Below are positions 31,840 through 40,354 of a stretch of 64,000 bases of DNA, one piece after another. Under the pieces are notes generated by a model. It was not told the origin of the DNA. It did not search any database and saw nothing but the letters and a program-made list of their open reading frames with translations. A program made the translations under genes and the position numbers. This DNA comes from Bacteroidota bacterium. Its GTDB lineage: Bacteria > Bacteroidota > Bacteroidia > Flavobacteriales > Weeksellaceae. The stretch is taken from the NCBI GenBank assembly GCA_023461035.1, contig JAEWOD010000007.1, forward strand, positions 11,081-75,080, written 5' to 3'. Each line of letters starts with the position of its first letter. The stretch's first letter is position 1.

Positions 31840-33027
31840 CTATTTCGTAAAAACCAAACTACTACAATTCCCGCCAAAGCCCAATGAATTGGATAAAACC
31901 GTTTTGATTTTCTTTGATTTGATTTCCGTTTGAGGTTTCAAATCAAATTCTTTCATCGGGGTTTTCCAGTTCAAATTGGCGAAAACCGTTTGATTTTTTA
32001 GTGCCAATAAAGAGAAAACCGCTTCCACTGCTCCGGCAGCCGCCAGTGTATGCCCGGTAAACGCTTTGGTAGAACTGAAATCGGGGAGCTTTTCAAAAAT
32101 TCGTAAAATGGATTTTCCTTCGGAGAAATCATTGTTCGGTGTTGCGGTTCCGTGCGCATTGACGTAATCAATTTCATTTGGCTTCAAATCCGCAATCTTC
32201 AAAGCCGTTTGAATCGCTAAAAATGCACCTTCGCCATCATCCGAAGAAGCCGTCTGATGAAAAGCATCATTTGCATTTCCGTATCCGGCAAGAAATCCCA
32301 AAATCTCTTTTCCTTTTGCCGATTCTTCCGATTCCAGCACGATATAAGCCGCAGCTTCGCCCAAATTCAAACCTTTACGGTTATCGTCAAATGGCTGGCA
32401 ATGTTCGTCCGAATAAATCATCAGCGAGGAAAATCCGTTGATGGTAAACGCCGATAGCGAATCGGTTCCACCCACCACGGCTCTGTCCAGAATTCCGGCT
32501 TTGATCATCCTTGCGCCCAGCATAATCGCATTCGCAGCAGAGGAACAAGCGGTACTGATCGTCGTTACATAGTCTTTGATTCCTGTGATTTCGGCCATTT
32601 GTTCGGCATGAACGCCACAATTTTGCGTCGGGATGAATTTTCGGTTTTTTTCCGATTCCGGGAAGTCAAAATAGTATTTTTCAGTGGCATCCATTCCGCC
32701 CACGGTTGTCGCTGAAATCAGTCCCGTTTTCAATCCGTCGTTTAGATTCAATCCGGCAGACCGAACCGCTTCTTTTGCTGCTGTTAATCCCAGCAAAGTG
32801 CTTCTGGTAAAAGCTTCGTTGGAATTTAAATCCAATTCGGAATAAAAATCTTCATTGGATTTGAGAATTTCACCCACCCATTTTTCCTGATGAATCAACG
32901 GGTCTGTAACCGAATATTTTTTGATACCGTGACGGCTTTCGAGCAAAGAAGATTCGTTCTCAGCCACATTGTTCCCGATGGCCGAAATTATACCCATTCC
33001 GGTAATGGCAATCGGTTTGTTTTTCAT
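31840..33027 (-). CDS. Beta-ketoacyl-ACP synthase (FabF-type) of the pigment cluster
   Basis: 395 residues, complete type II elongating ketosynthase: ITGMGIISAIG start, Cys161 in TISTACSSAANAIM, His292 in NAHGTATPNNDFSEG and His326 in KAFTGHTLAAAGAVEAVF. It would extend the aryl or alkyl chain on an ACP by malonyl condensation. Its start overlaps the ACP stop by one base, so they are translated together. Probable partner for the dead ketosynthase at 30140-31195. Confidence 0.92.
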   Translation of the reverse strand: MKNKPIAITGMGIISAIGNNVAENESSLLESRHGIKKYSVTDPLIHQEKWVGEILKSNEDFYSELDLNSNEAFTRSTLLGLTAAKEAVRSAGLNLNDGLKTGLISATTVGGMDATEKYYFDFPESEKNRKFIPTQNCGVHAEQMAEITGIKDYVTTISTACSSAANAIMLGARMIKAGILDRAVVGGTDSLSAFTINGFSSLMIYSDEHCQPFDDNRKGLNLGEAAAYIVLESEESAKGKEILGFLAGYGNANDAFHQTASSDDGEGAFLAIQTALKIADLKPNEIDYVNAHGTATPNNDFSEGKSILRIFEKLPDFSSTKAFTGHTLAAAGAVEAVFSLLALKNQTVFANLNWKTPMKEFDLKPQTEIKSKKIKTVLSNSLGFGGNCSSLVFTK

Positions 33028-33284
33028 TATTTTGTGCGGTTTGCTTCGATGAAATCCGCCATCGTTTGGACAGTTTCAAACACTTTTCGTCCTTCTTTCG
33101 GGTCGGCCAATTTGATTCCGTAGGATTTGTCCAATAAGACGATTAATTCCAATGCGTCAATGGAATCCAAGCCCAATCCGTCACCGAAAAGCGGCGTGTC
33201 GTCCTGTAAATCCTCGATTGTTATATCTTCCAAATTTAATTGGGTAGTGATTTTTTCTTTTAATTCTTGTTTTAAATCGCTCAT
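33027..33284 (-). CDS. Acyl carrier protein of the pigment cluster
   Basis: 85 residues with the phosphopantetheine site at Ser41 in GLGLDSIDALELIVLL and helical ends. It carries the growing chain. It overlaps the genes on both sides by 1-4 bp in the order ketosynthase-like, ACP, ketosynthase. A second ACP is encoded at 47068-47319. No phosphopantetheinyl transferase is seen in the window. Confidence 0.93.
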   Translation of the reverse strand: MSDLKQELKEKITTQLNLEDITIEDLQDDTPLFGDGLGLDSIDALELIVLLDKSYGIKLADPKEGRKVFETVQTMADFIEANRTK

Positions 33285-33883
33285 TTCCTGTTGTATAAAT
33301 GTTTTACGTTTTCTATGGTATGTTTAGTATGTCCTTCTTTTTCAATTAAATAAATGAAAACATCTAAATTGTTTTCATCGGCTTCCACCCATCCGGCCAA
33401 GACTTTTTCCGCTTTGTTTTCATTCAACATTTGTTCGGTATAGGACACCAGCGTTTCGGGTGAAAATTTGTCAAATATAAGGAAAAGATTTTCACTGAAT
33501 AGCTGATGACGGATGCTGATTTCACCCAAAGCAATGTTGGGCAATGTATAGACAAAAACCGCCGGGCTGGCTGTTGCTTCCGCATCATAAATTGCTTGTG
33601 CATGTTTTTTGTCAGAAGCCATACTGGAACTGCGATTGGAAAGGATTAGAGCCGTGTTGGTCTCCAATAAATTTTCCTTTTTTGAAATGAATTCAGCAGC
33701 TAAAAACGCCGATTTACACAACAAATCCATTTTGAAAAATTTCGGATAAGCAGCTTCGGATTTTCGGTATATTTCTTTTAAAAAATCAGCATTGTTCTCG
33801 TCCGGATTTCTTTGCAGAATTATGTTTCCATCACAAATCATTTCTTCGTTTGTGATGTGGTAGTAGGATTTGATATAATTCAT
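33281..33883 (-). CDS. Truncated ketosynthase-like protein (ketoacyl-synt_2 type)
   Basis: 200 residues corresponding to the N-terminal half of a ketosynthase: LCKSAFLAAEFISKKENLLETNTALILSNRSSSMASD, then ASPAVFVYTLPNIALGEISIRHQL, the usual place of the catalytic Cys, which is absent. This matches the PF13723-like N-terminal ketosynthase proteins found in aryl polyene clusters. Non-catalytic role inferred. Start at 33883 (MNYIKSY), because the -7 element at 33902-33909 would overlap the longer frame. Confidence 0.75.
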   Translation of the reverse strand: MNYIKSYYHITNEEMICDGNIILQRNPDENNADFLKEIYRKSEAAYPKFFKMDLLCKSAFLAAEFISKKENLLETNTALILSNRSSSMASDKKHAQAIYDAEATASPAVFVYTLPNIALGEISIRHQLFSENLFLIFDKFSPETLVSYTEQMLNENKAEKVLAGWVEADENNLDVFIYLIEKEGHTKHTIENVKHLYNRK

Positions 33884-33901
33884 CTGAAACAAATTCGTCG
33901 T

Positions 33902-33909
33902 CAAATATA
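33902..33909 (-). promoter_or_regulatory. -7 promoter element of the ketosynthase-like/ACP/ketosynthase operon
   Basis: TATATTTG on the minus strand matches TAnnTTTG, 18 bases before the ATG at 33883. Confidence 0.55.
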
Positions 33910-33944
33910 ATTGAATTCTAAATTTAAAGGGTTTTCAATCGGAC

Positions 33945-33952
33945 TAAATTTG
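33945..33952 (+). promoter_or_regulatory. -7 promoter element of the lipoprotein pair
   Basis: TAAATTTG matches TAnnTTTG, divergent from the element at 33902-33909. The ATG follows at 34000. Confidence 0.5.
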
Positions 33953-33999
33953 GGTAAATTGAAAAATAGCATTAACTTTTGACTGAAAAAATTTGATGC

Positions 34000-34500
34000 A
34001 TGCATTCTCTTTCTAAAACGATTTTTTTACCCATTTTTAGCCTCATAGCTTTATCGTTTTCGCAATGTACAACTTCGCTTGCACCTCAATTTAATGAATT
34101 AATTTTTTCCGAATTGAGCAGTTCTTCTGAAGAAATTTTAGTGTTTTTCGCTTCCATCGAAAAAGGAACGGAGTCGAAAGATTTTGATGACCGAGAAGAA
34201 ACCTATCATGAATTAATTGGGAAATTTGAGGCATTGGAATTGGAAACCCGAGCGCGTCCGATTCCAGGAAACGGCGTGTTGACCAGGGTAAACAAAGCAT
34301 TGGAGATTCGGGGTTCAACTTCCATTTCGGGCGATTATCCGAGTGCTCATGCGATGGGTAAAATCGCTGAAACACTTCAAATGATGAAAAATACCGATGA
34401 ACAAAATGATATGGGAAACATTGCCGTCAAGACTTTTAAAAACCAGATTTTGATCTATTTGGATCAGGCACTCACGTATGAAAACTTTTTGAACCGATAA
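34000..34500 (+). CDS. Probable lipoprotein, unknown function
   Basis: Signal peptide with a lipobox-like FSQC (residues 20-23) after LPIFSLIALS. The mature part is helical and acidic (LIFSELSSSSEEILVFFASIEKGTESKDFDDREETYHELIGKFEAL), then RARPIPGNGVLTRVNKALEIRG. I do not recognise the family. It forms an operon with the next gene (3-bp gap), on the strand opposite to the pigment genes. Confidence 0.65.
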   Translation: MHSLSKTIFLPIFSLIALSFSQCTTSLAPQFNELIFSELSSSSEEILVFFASIEKGTESKDFDDREETYHELIGKFEALELETRARPIPGNGVLTRVNKALEIRGSTSISGDYPSAHAMGKIAETLQMMKNTDEQNDMGNIAVKTFKNQILIYLDQALTYENFLNR

Positions 34501-34503
34501 ATT

Positions 34504-34818
34504 ATGACAGAAGAAATCAGCACCATCCTGACGGAAATCAAAACGGTTACTTCCGAAATTCTGAACAAAGACTTGTCAAAAGTCCGAGGTTTCAGCAAAC
34601 GACAATTGAAAGCCATCGCTACGCAAGCTCTTTTGGTGAAAGAAGGTGTGGTAGCCGGACAAATTCAGTCGGATTTACAAAAGTTTTTTGAAGACAGTCT
34701 GAAAGATATGGTTACCAATTTCGTGAATACTTTGAAAGGAATTACGGCTGTCATTTTGGAAAAAGTTTGGAATGCAATTGTCGAAATTTTATGGAAAACA
34801 ATCGGATTTGTAATTTAA
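34504..34818 (+). CDS. Small helical protein, partner of the lipoprotein at 34000
   Basis: 104 residues, no signal peptide. Amphipathic helices (ISTILTEIKTVTSEILNKDLSKVRGFSKRQLKAIATQALLVKEG) and a hydrophobic C-terminal helix with Trp (VWNAIVEILWKTIGFVI) that may touch the membrane. No family recognised. Coupled to the upstream lipoprotein. Confidence 0.6.
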   Translation: MTEEISTILTEIKTVTSEILNKDLSKVRGFSKRQLKAIATQALLVKEGVVAGQIQSDLQKFFEDSLKDMVTNFVNTLKGITAVILEKVWNAIVEILWKTIGFVI

Positions 34819-34903
34819 TGTAAATATGATATGGAAGGGTGTTGTTCCATCTGAATAATTGATATTTCAAATTTTAAACATTAAGTATTATAGGGCAATT
34901 CAA

Positions 34904-34984
34904 TTTATTAAGATTTATTAAGAAACCCGGCGGGTTTAAGATGATCTTAATCAACTTGGTGATACTTAATAAATCTTAATGTGT
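34904..34984. repeat. Nested palindromes between convergent genes
   Basis: ATTAAGATTTATTAAG (34907-34922) is matched by its exact reverse complement at 34965-34980. Within the loop lie AAACCCG-G-CGGGTTT and TTAAGATGATCTTAA. The position between convergent stops (34818 and 35050) suits a bidirectional terminator, but the nesting also resembles a small repeat or transposon end pair. Confidence 0.55.
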
Positions 34985-35049
34985 TTATTTACAATTTATT
35001 ATTGATGCGCCTAAAGCAAAATTCAGATAATTCTTAATGTTTTTTTTAA

Positions 35050-36171
35050 TTAAACTTTCTCAAAAACACTCGCAATATTACTTCCCCCAAATCCTGAAGC
35101 TGTTTTCAGAAAGCTTTTCAGTTCTTTAGTTTCAGCATTTTGAATCAAATTCACCGGATAGGTCGTGCCCTGATTTTCAAATCCCAGCGAGGGAATCAAT
35201 ACATTGTTTTTCAAAGAATGAATGCTCAAAATCGTTTCCAGTAAACCGCTTGCACCTAAAGTGTGACCAAAACAAGCTTTCAGGCTATTGGCCGGAATTT
35301 CCGATAATCCCGAACGATGAAAAGCGATGGATTCCATTTCGTCGTTGTAAAGAGTTGCGGTTCCGTGCGCCGAAATAAAGTCGATTTCCACTTCGGAATT
35401 AGCCAATGCTTTTTGGATGCTTCGAAACAAGCCTTCGCCGGTTCGGGACGGTCCCGAAATATGATTGGCATCGTTAAAAGTACCGCTCCCCAAAATTCTA
35501 ACCGAATTTTTCGTCGGAACTTTGGTCAGATAAACGGCTGCAACGGCTTCTCCCAAATTGATGCCGACCCGGTCACGGTCAAAAGGCCTGCAAACCGAAT
35601 TGCTCACAGCTTGAAAAGATTCAAACCCCGATAAAATAAACTTTGAAACTTCATCGGCTCCGATGACGATGGCATTTTCAAATTCGTCCGACTGCAATAA
35701 TCTTTTGGCGAATTCAATTGCCAAAGAACCGGAAATACAGGCGTTTGAAACGATTTGAATTTTATTTTTTAATGCGAAATAATTTTCAATTTTTTGGGTC
35801 AGCGAAGTCAATAAAGCTCGTTCGTTTGAGAAATTAAATTCCGGATTTTCCAAAACCGAAATATTTCCTTTGGTAGAAGAAAGGACAATTAAAGTTCGTT
35901 CAGAAATCTGAATATTTTCATTTGAAATTAATTCATTCAAACAAAGTATAATCAGTTTTTCGAGTCTTGTAAAGGATTCGTCTAAATTCAATCCGGCAAA
36001 CCATTCTTCCTTTTCCTCAATTAACGAAGCATAAAAATCTTGTTGGGAAAGTTTCGGGTTTACATGTTTTTTTACCGCCGTTTCGCCTGATTTTATTTTC
36101 TCAAATGCCAATTCGCTCCCGATTCCGAAAGGAGTTATCAAAAAATCTGCTGTTATAAAAATGTTGGTCAT
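35050..36171 (-). CDS. Beta-ketoacyl-ACP synthase of the pigment cluster
   Basis: 373 residues, FabF-like: Cys145 in SNACISGSLAIEFAKRLL, His in SAHGTATLYNDEMES and His in KACFGHTLGASGLLETILS, ending TASGFGGSNIASVF. All catalytic residues are kept. Slightly shorter than FabF, with a diverged first 100 residues. It lies after the thioesterase gene with a 108-bp gap, which contains tandem CTTTGTGG-type motifs at 36240-36275 and a possible internal promoter (TAATTTTG at 36286-36293, minus strand). Confidence 0.9.
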   Translation of the reverse strand: MTNIFITADFLITPFGIGSELAFEKIKSGETAVKKHVNPKLSQQDFYASLIEEKEEWFAGLNLDESFTRLEKLIILCLNELISNENIQISERTLIVLSSTKGNISVLENPEFNFSNERALLTSLTQKIENYFALKNKIQIVSNACISGSLAIEFAKRLLQSDEFENAIVIGADEVSKFILSGFESFQAVSNSVCRPFDRDRVGINLGEAVAAVYLTKVPTKNSVRILGSGTFNDANHISGPSRTGEGLFRSIQKALANSEVEIDFISAHGTATLYNDEMESIAFHRSGLSEIPANSLKACFGHTLGASGLLETILSIHSLKNNVLIPSLGFENQGTTYPVNLIQNAETKELKSFLKTASGFGGSNIASVFEKV

Positions 36172-36279
36172 TTGAATTCTATTTTACCATAAGGTACACT
36201 AAGTTTTTTCACTAAGAGGACAAGGAGAGATTGAAAAATTGTGGCCTTTGTGTTTCCCTTGTGGTCTTTGTGGTTAAAA

Positions 36280-36699
36280 TTATGACAAAATTAAATTATG
36301 TTTACGCTTCCAATCCTCAAAAAATGGTGGATTTGACAAATACAACTCACCGGATTTTTGGTCGGTAAAAACCTGAATCGTTTCTCCGGTTGCAACCAGT
36401 TGATCTTCTGAATTGAAAATTTTATAGGTAAAATGCAGCTTTGCCGCCACTTCGGGAATGTAAAGTGTTTCAATCCTTGCCCAATCACCATGCCGTAGCG
36501 GAAATTTATAATCAACAATACATTTCACAATCGGTGCAAACAACCCCGCATTCTGAATGTCTTTGTACGAAATCCCAAATTCCTCTCCAAAAGCCTCACG
36601 GCCGTCTTCCAGATAGGTCACATAATGCCCGTGCCAGACAATCCCCAACGGATCGGTTTCGTTAAATCGGACTCTGAATTTTGAAGTATGTGAAAGCAT
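36280..36699 (-). CDS. Hotdog-fold acyl-ACP/acyl-CoA thioesterase (4-hydroxybenzoyl-CoA thioesterase family)
   Basis: 139 residues: RFNETDPLGIVWHGHYVTYLEDGREAFGEEFG has the catalytic Asp (TD-x-x-GIV-x-H) of the YbgC/4HBT family, then the PLRHGDWARIETLY strand. It would release or transfer an acyl/aryl chain from its carrier. This class of thioesterase is a normal member of aryl polyene/flexirubin clusters. 39 bp after the ABC permease gene, same strand. Confidence 0.9.
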   Translation of the reverse strand: MLSHTSKFRVRFNETDPLGIVWHGHYVTYLEDGREAFGEEFGISYKDIQNAGLFAPIVKCIVDYKFPLRHGDWARIETLYIPEVAAKLHFTYKIFNSEDQLVATGETIQVFTDQKSGELYLSNPPFFEDWKRKHNLILS

Positions 36700-36738
36700 T
36701 GTTTAAATATTATTATCGCGAACTTCGTAATTCGCACA

Positions 36739-38031
36739 TTAAATCAAATTATTCCGTTTATTAATCCAAACCGACAACATAAAGGTTGCGGCAAAAAATC
36801 CGAACAATAGCAATAATTCTTTTGCAATATCGAGAAGATTTCCATTTCGGAGAATGATGTCATAAAACGCCGTAATTCCCCAGTTCATCGGTGAAAAAAC
36901 CGCTACCTTCTGCATGATTTCGGGCATCAGATAAACCGGAACCCAAATCCCGCCGATGGCCGAAATAATAATCGTAAAAATCGCTCCAAACGGCGCACTT
37001 TGTTCCTGGGTTTTCATAATCGTTCCGATTAAAATCCCCAGTCCGATGGCCGCAAAGGACGAAAAGATTACCACAATGGTCATTGGAATCAGTTTGGAGC
37101 CGGGTTTAAACGGAATCAGTCCGAGATGCGGAAATAAAAACCTAGCAATCAGCAACATAAGCACAAACTGAATCAAGCAAATGAACGTGTAGGTAATGAT
37201 TTTTCCCGAAGCAATGGTCGCATAGGAAACCGGGCTGGTGCGGATCCGGATGATGGTTCCCAGATTTTTTTCTTTTACAATGTTAATTCCAAGCGGCACC
37301 ACGATGAAGAAAATCCCAAAGAGAATCCAAGCCGGAACATTGTGCTGAACCGTATTGGGCACAATTCCGTCTTCTCCTTTCTGAGCGATGATTTCTTCAA
37401 ACTGAATGGCATTATCATCCATCATATTGCCTTCTGTTTCGATGCCCATTTGTTCTTCAAAAACCGTATAAATCTTTTTGGATTCCACTTTGGACATCAG
37501 TTTTTCGATGTCATTTTTGACCGAATTCCGAAAGGTTTCGCCTGCCGCCGGATCAAAATACAGTTTGATTTTTCCTAATTTTCCCTGAGGTTGCTCCGTA
37601 ACAGCGGTTTGGGCAGAATCGGATTCGTCCAATGAAAATTCGGCAAGAATCTTTTCCACATTTGAATTGATCCTCGACTCCAGCGCGCCGGAAAGATTCT
37701 CGGGAATCACCAATGCGATCTGGTATTTCCCGCTGCTTACCAATTGTCGTGCAGTGATTTCATCAATGGTTTTTCCGTCTTGAGTCTGAATCAGTTTCAG
37801 GGATTCGGTTTCGGAAATATTTTTTTCGATTGTTTTACCCAATTCGCCACCGTCATTGTTGACCAAAACAATCGGCATCACGCTGTTTCCGGCTTCCCGA
37901 AACGTGCTTTGTTGGATTAAAGTAATGGTAATCAACAGGATGGAAGGCATGATGAACAAAATTCCCAATCCTCCCCAATCACGCATCAGAAGCAGCATTT
38001 CTTTTTTTATGGAAGCCCGGAGTTTATGCAT
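36739..38031 (-). CDS. ABC-2 type transporter permease
   Basis: 430 residues with one N-terminal membrane helix (about 22-41, GILFIMPSILLITITLI), a long extracytoplasmic domain (about 45-235) and five C-terminal helices (WILFGIFFIVVPLGINIVKE to FFAATFMLSVWI). This is the YhgE/NatB-like ABC-2 exporter layout. The start overlaps the ATPase gene by 8 bp. The expected substrate is a pigment precursor or lipid, inferred from context. It is the only inner-membrane exporter seen in the cluster. Confidence 0.88.
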   Translation of the reverse strand: MHKLRASIKKEMLLLMRDWGGLGILFIMPSILLITITLIQQSTFREAGNSVMPIVLVNNDGGELGKTIEKNISETESLKLIQTQDGKTIDEITARQLVSSGKYQIALVIPENLSGALESRINSNVEKILAEFSLDESDSAQTAVTEQPQGKLGKIKLYFDPAAGETFRNSVKNDIEKLMSKVESKKIYTVFEEQMGIETEGNMMDDNAIQFEEIIAQKGEDGIVPNTVQHNVPAWILFGIFFIVVPLGINIVKEKNLGTIIRIRTSPVSYATIASGKIITYTFICLIQFVLMLLIARFLFPHLGLIPFKPGSKLIPMTIVVIFSSFAAIGLGILIGTIMKTQEQSAPFGAIFTIIISAIGGIWVPVYLMPEIMQKVAVFSPMNWGITAFYDIILRNGNLLDIAKELLLLFGFFAATFMLSVWINKRNNLI

Positions 38032-38770
38032 TGCGAATTTGGTTTCCGGTTAATTCCAAAAATACTTCTTCCAGATTGGCAGCATCTTTCACTTGCTGAA
38101 TCAGTTCGTCAGAAGTTCCCTGAATGATGATCTTTCCTTTGTCAATGATGCTCAGCCGCGTACAGAAATTCTGTGCTTCTGCTAAGTGATGCGAGGTGTA
38201 AACGATGGTTGTCCCTTGCATATTCAACTCTTCTAAAATGCTGATAATCACTTCTTTGGATTGAATGTCAACCCCGACGGTTGGTTCGTCCAGAAATAAG
38301 ATTTCAGGTTGGTGAAGAATCCCGGTTAAAAGGTTGATTCTTCGTTTCATGCCGCCCGAGAAATCTTTGATGGGACGATTTCGGTAATCCAAAAGATTGA
38401 CTTTTTCCAATCCCGATTCAATCCGGTTTTTCAAATCATTTCCATGCAGATTGTACAAACTTCCAAAGAATTCCAGATTTTCAAAAGCCGTCAATGTCGG
38501 ATATAGTGCATATTCCTGTGGCACAACACCCATTTTTTTCTGAATTTGGGTTCGATGGGAATTGAAATTCAATCCGCTTAGTTTGATTTCGCCTGATGTA
38601 GGCGCGAGAAGCCCGCACATCATGGAAATCAATGTGGTTTTTCCGGCTCCGTTTGGACCGAGCAAGCCGAAAATTTCGCCTTTTGAAATCCCGAGATTAA
38701 AATCACGGATAACAAAGGTTTTTTTCCCGTCATAGGATTTGCTCAAATTATGACACTGAATGGCTTCCAT
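38024..38770 (-). CDS. ABC transporter ATP-binding protein
   Basis: 248 residues, full nucleotide-binding domain: Walker A GPNGAGKTT, Q-loop MGVVPQEYALYP, signature DFSGGMKRRINLL, Walker B ILFLDEPTVGVD, H-loop TSHHLAEAQ. It powers the ABC-2 permease encoded next to it. Start at 38770 (MEAIQCHNL) gives the usual family N-terminus; the longer frame begins with a non-conserved stretch. Confidence 0.93.
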   Translation of the reverse strand: MEAIQCHNLSKSYDGKKTFVIRDFNLGISKGEIFGLLGPNGAGKTTLISMMCGLLAPTSGEIKLSGLNFNSHRTQIQKKMGVVPQEYALYPTLTAFENLEFFGSLYNLHGNDLKNRIESGLEKVNLLDYRNRPIKDFSGGMKRRINLLTGILHQPEILFLDEPTVGVDIQSKEVIISILEELNMQGTTIVYTSHHLAEAQNFCTRLSIIDKGKIIIQGTSDELIQQVKDAANLEEVFLELTGNQIRNA

Positions 38771-38965
38771 CGTTTGCGAAAGTAAAAAAGTTTGGACAAA
38801 GTACAAAGGGAAGTAGGGTTTTGGATGTACGATTTGGGAAGTACGAAGTAAGATTTAGGATATAAGATGTTTTGATGTTAGAATTTGGAAATATTAAATC
38901 CAAAAGATTCAACTAAAAATAATGGATGAAAATGTTAAATTGCATTAAGATTTATAAATTTTTTT

Positions 38966-40306
38966 ATGAGGCAGTATTTATTTTTTATTAGTTTTTTCTT
39001 AATCCAATTTTCATTTTCCCAACAAACAAATTACAAAGAAGGAATCGATAGCGTTCTGAATTATTTTCAGGAGAATTATGCATTTTCTGGGAGAGTAACG
39101 ATTAAAATGAATAATGAAGTTTTGTATGATGGTGATTATAATTTATTTGGGAAAGGAAAAGGAAACTATAAAATAGGTTCTGTTGCCAAAGTTTTTACAG
39201 CGGTTTTGATTTTTCAATTGATAGAAGAAGGTAAATTGACGTTGAATACTCCCTTAAGTTCATTTTACCCCGAAATCAAATACTCAAATGAAATTACTAT
39301 TGAAAATCTTCTTTCTCACACGAGTGGAATTTATGAGATTTTGGAATGGGATGAATATTATGCAACACGCAACCAATATTTTACAAAGCAACAGATACTT
39401 GATTTAATTAAAATCGGAAAACCGGAATTTAAGCCTAAGAAAGATTGCTCTTACAGTAATTCCAATTATATTTTATTGGGATATATACTCGAAGATTTAT
39501 CAGGGAAAACCTATGCTAATTTGGTAAAAGAAAAAATAGTGGATCAAATTGGTTTAAAAAACACTTACGTTGAAGTCAGCGGTAAGGCAAATCCGGTTTT
39601 GGACTCCTATCTATTTGACGGGGAAGATTGGATAAAAGATATAAGTTCTGACCCAAGTTTAGCAGGCGCAGCAGGAGCAATTGATTCGAATAATGAGGAT
39701 TTGATTTTATTTTTAAATCAATTGTTTGATGGAAAAATAGTTTCAAAATCTTCATTGGATACTATGAAGTCATTAAAAAGTAATTCAATGGGACATGGAT
39801 TATTAAAAGGCATGTTTTATGAAAAGGAGGCGTGGGGTCATACTGGAAGGATAGATGAGTTTAAATCGGCAGTATTTAACTTTCCAGATGATTCAATTAC
39901 TTTATCTATAACTTCTGATGCAGGAAGAATTATGATAAATGATATTGCGCTTCCTGTTATGTCAAAATTTTTTGGAAAACCTTTCAAATACCCTGAATTT
40001 TACCATTCAGAAATAACAAATCCCGATATTTCTGTTTTTGAGGGTGTATATAAAATAAAATTTATCGGTTTGGTTTCTGTGGGAAAAATGAAAATAAAAA
40101 AGGCAAAAAATAATTACCTTTTTATGACAGAGGTTCATGATGGAAAAGAAACAGAATGGATTTTATTGGAAAGAATGAATGAAAACACTTTTTATTCTCG
40201 CAGAGCGAAAGCTAAAATTACATTCTCATTTGAGAAAAATGGAAATATAGATAAAATTACCCTTGAACAAGGAAGTTTTAAGATAAATGGAAGTAAAATT
40301 GATTGA
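38966..40306 (+). CDS. Exported serine hydrolase (class C beta-lactamase family)
   Basis: Signal peptide 1-18 (to FSFS), then a penicillin-binding-protein-like domain: SVAK (S-x-x-K nucleophile motif) in YKIGSVAKVFTAVLIFQ, LLSHTSGIYE, YSNSNYILLGYILE (Y-x-N) and AWGHTGRIDEF near the HxG position. The C-terminal 100 residues are a beta-rich extension. Such proteins are esterases or peptidases more often than beta-lactamases. Codon use and AT-richness resemble the surroundings. It lies on the plus strand between two minus-strand pigment blocks. Confidence 0.85.
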   Translation: MRQYLFFISFFLIQFSFSQQTNYKEGIDSVLNYFQENYAFSGRVTIKMNNEVLYDGDYNLFGKGKGNYKIGSVAKVFTAVLIFQLIEEGKLTLNTPLSSFYPEIKYSNEITIENLLSHTSGIYEILEWDEYYATRNQYFTKQQILDLIKIGKPEFKPKKDCSYSNSNYILLGYILEDLSGKTYANLVKEKIVDQIGLKNTYVEVSGKANPVLDSYLFDGEDWIKDISSDPSLAGAAGAIDSNNEDLILFLNQLFDGKIVSKSSLDTMKSLKSNSMGHGLLKGMFYEKEAWGHTGRIDEFKSAVFNFPDDSITLSITSDAGRIMINDIALPVMSKFFGKPFKYPEFYHSEITNPDISVFEGVYKIKFIGLVSVGKMKIKKAKNNYLFMTEVHDGKETEWILLERMNENTFYSRRAKAKITFSFEKNGNIDKITLEQGSFKINGSKID

Positions 40307-40354
40307 TTTTCTTAGCTCAAATTGTAGTTAAAATCGTACATCATACTTCGTAAA

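Noticed and set aside
31840..33027. This ketosynthase as the housekeeping FabF
   Set aside because: It is fused into a pigment operon with its own ACP and no other fatty-acid gene; a dedicated role is more likely.
36286..36293. TAATTTTG (minus strand) as the promoter of the ketosynthase at 35050
   Set aside because: It lies inside the last codons of the thioesterase gene and would leave a leader of more than 100 nt; kept only as a possibility in the gene entry.
38966..40306. True antibiotic-resistance beta-lactamase
   Set aside because: Only the general serine-hydrolase motifs are seen; class C-like exported hydrolases of this size with C-terminal extensions are usually not beta-lactamases.
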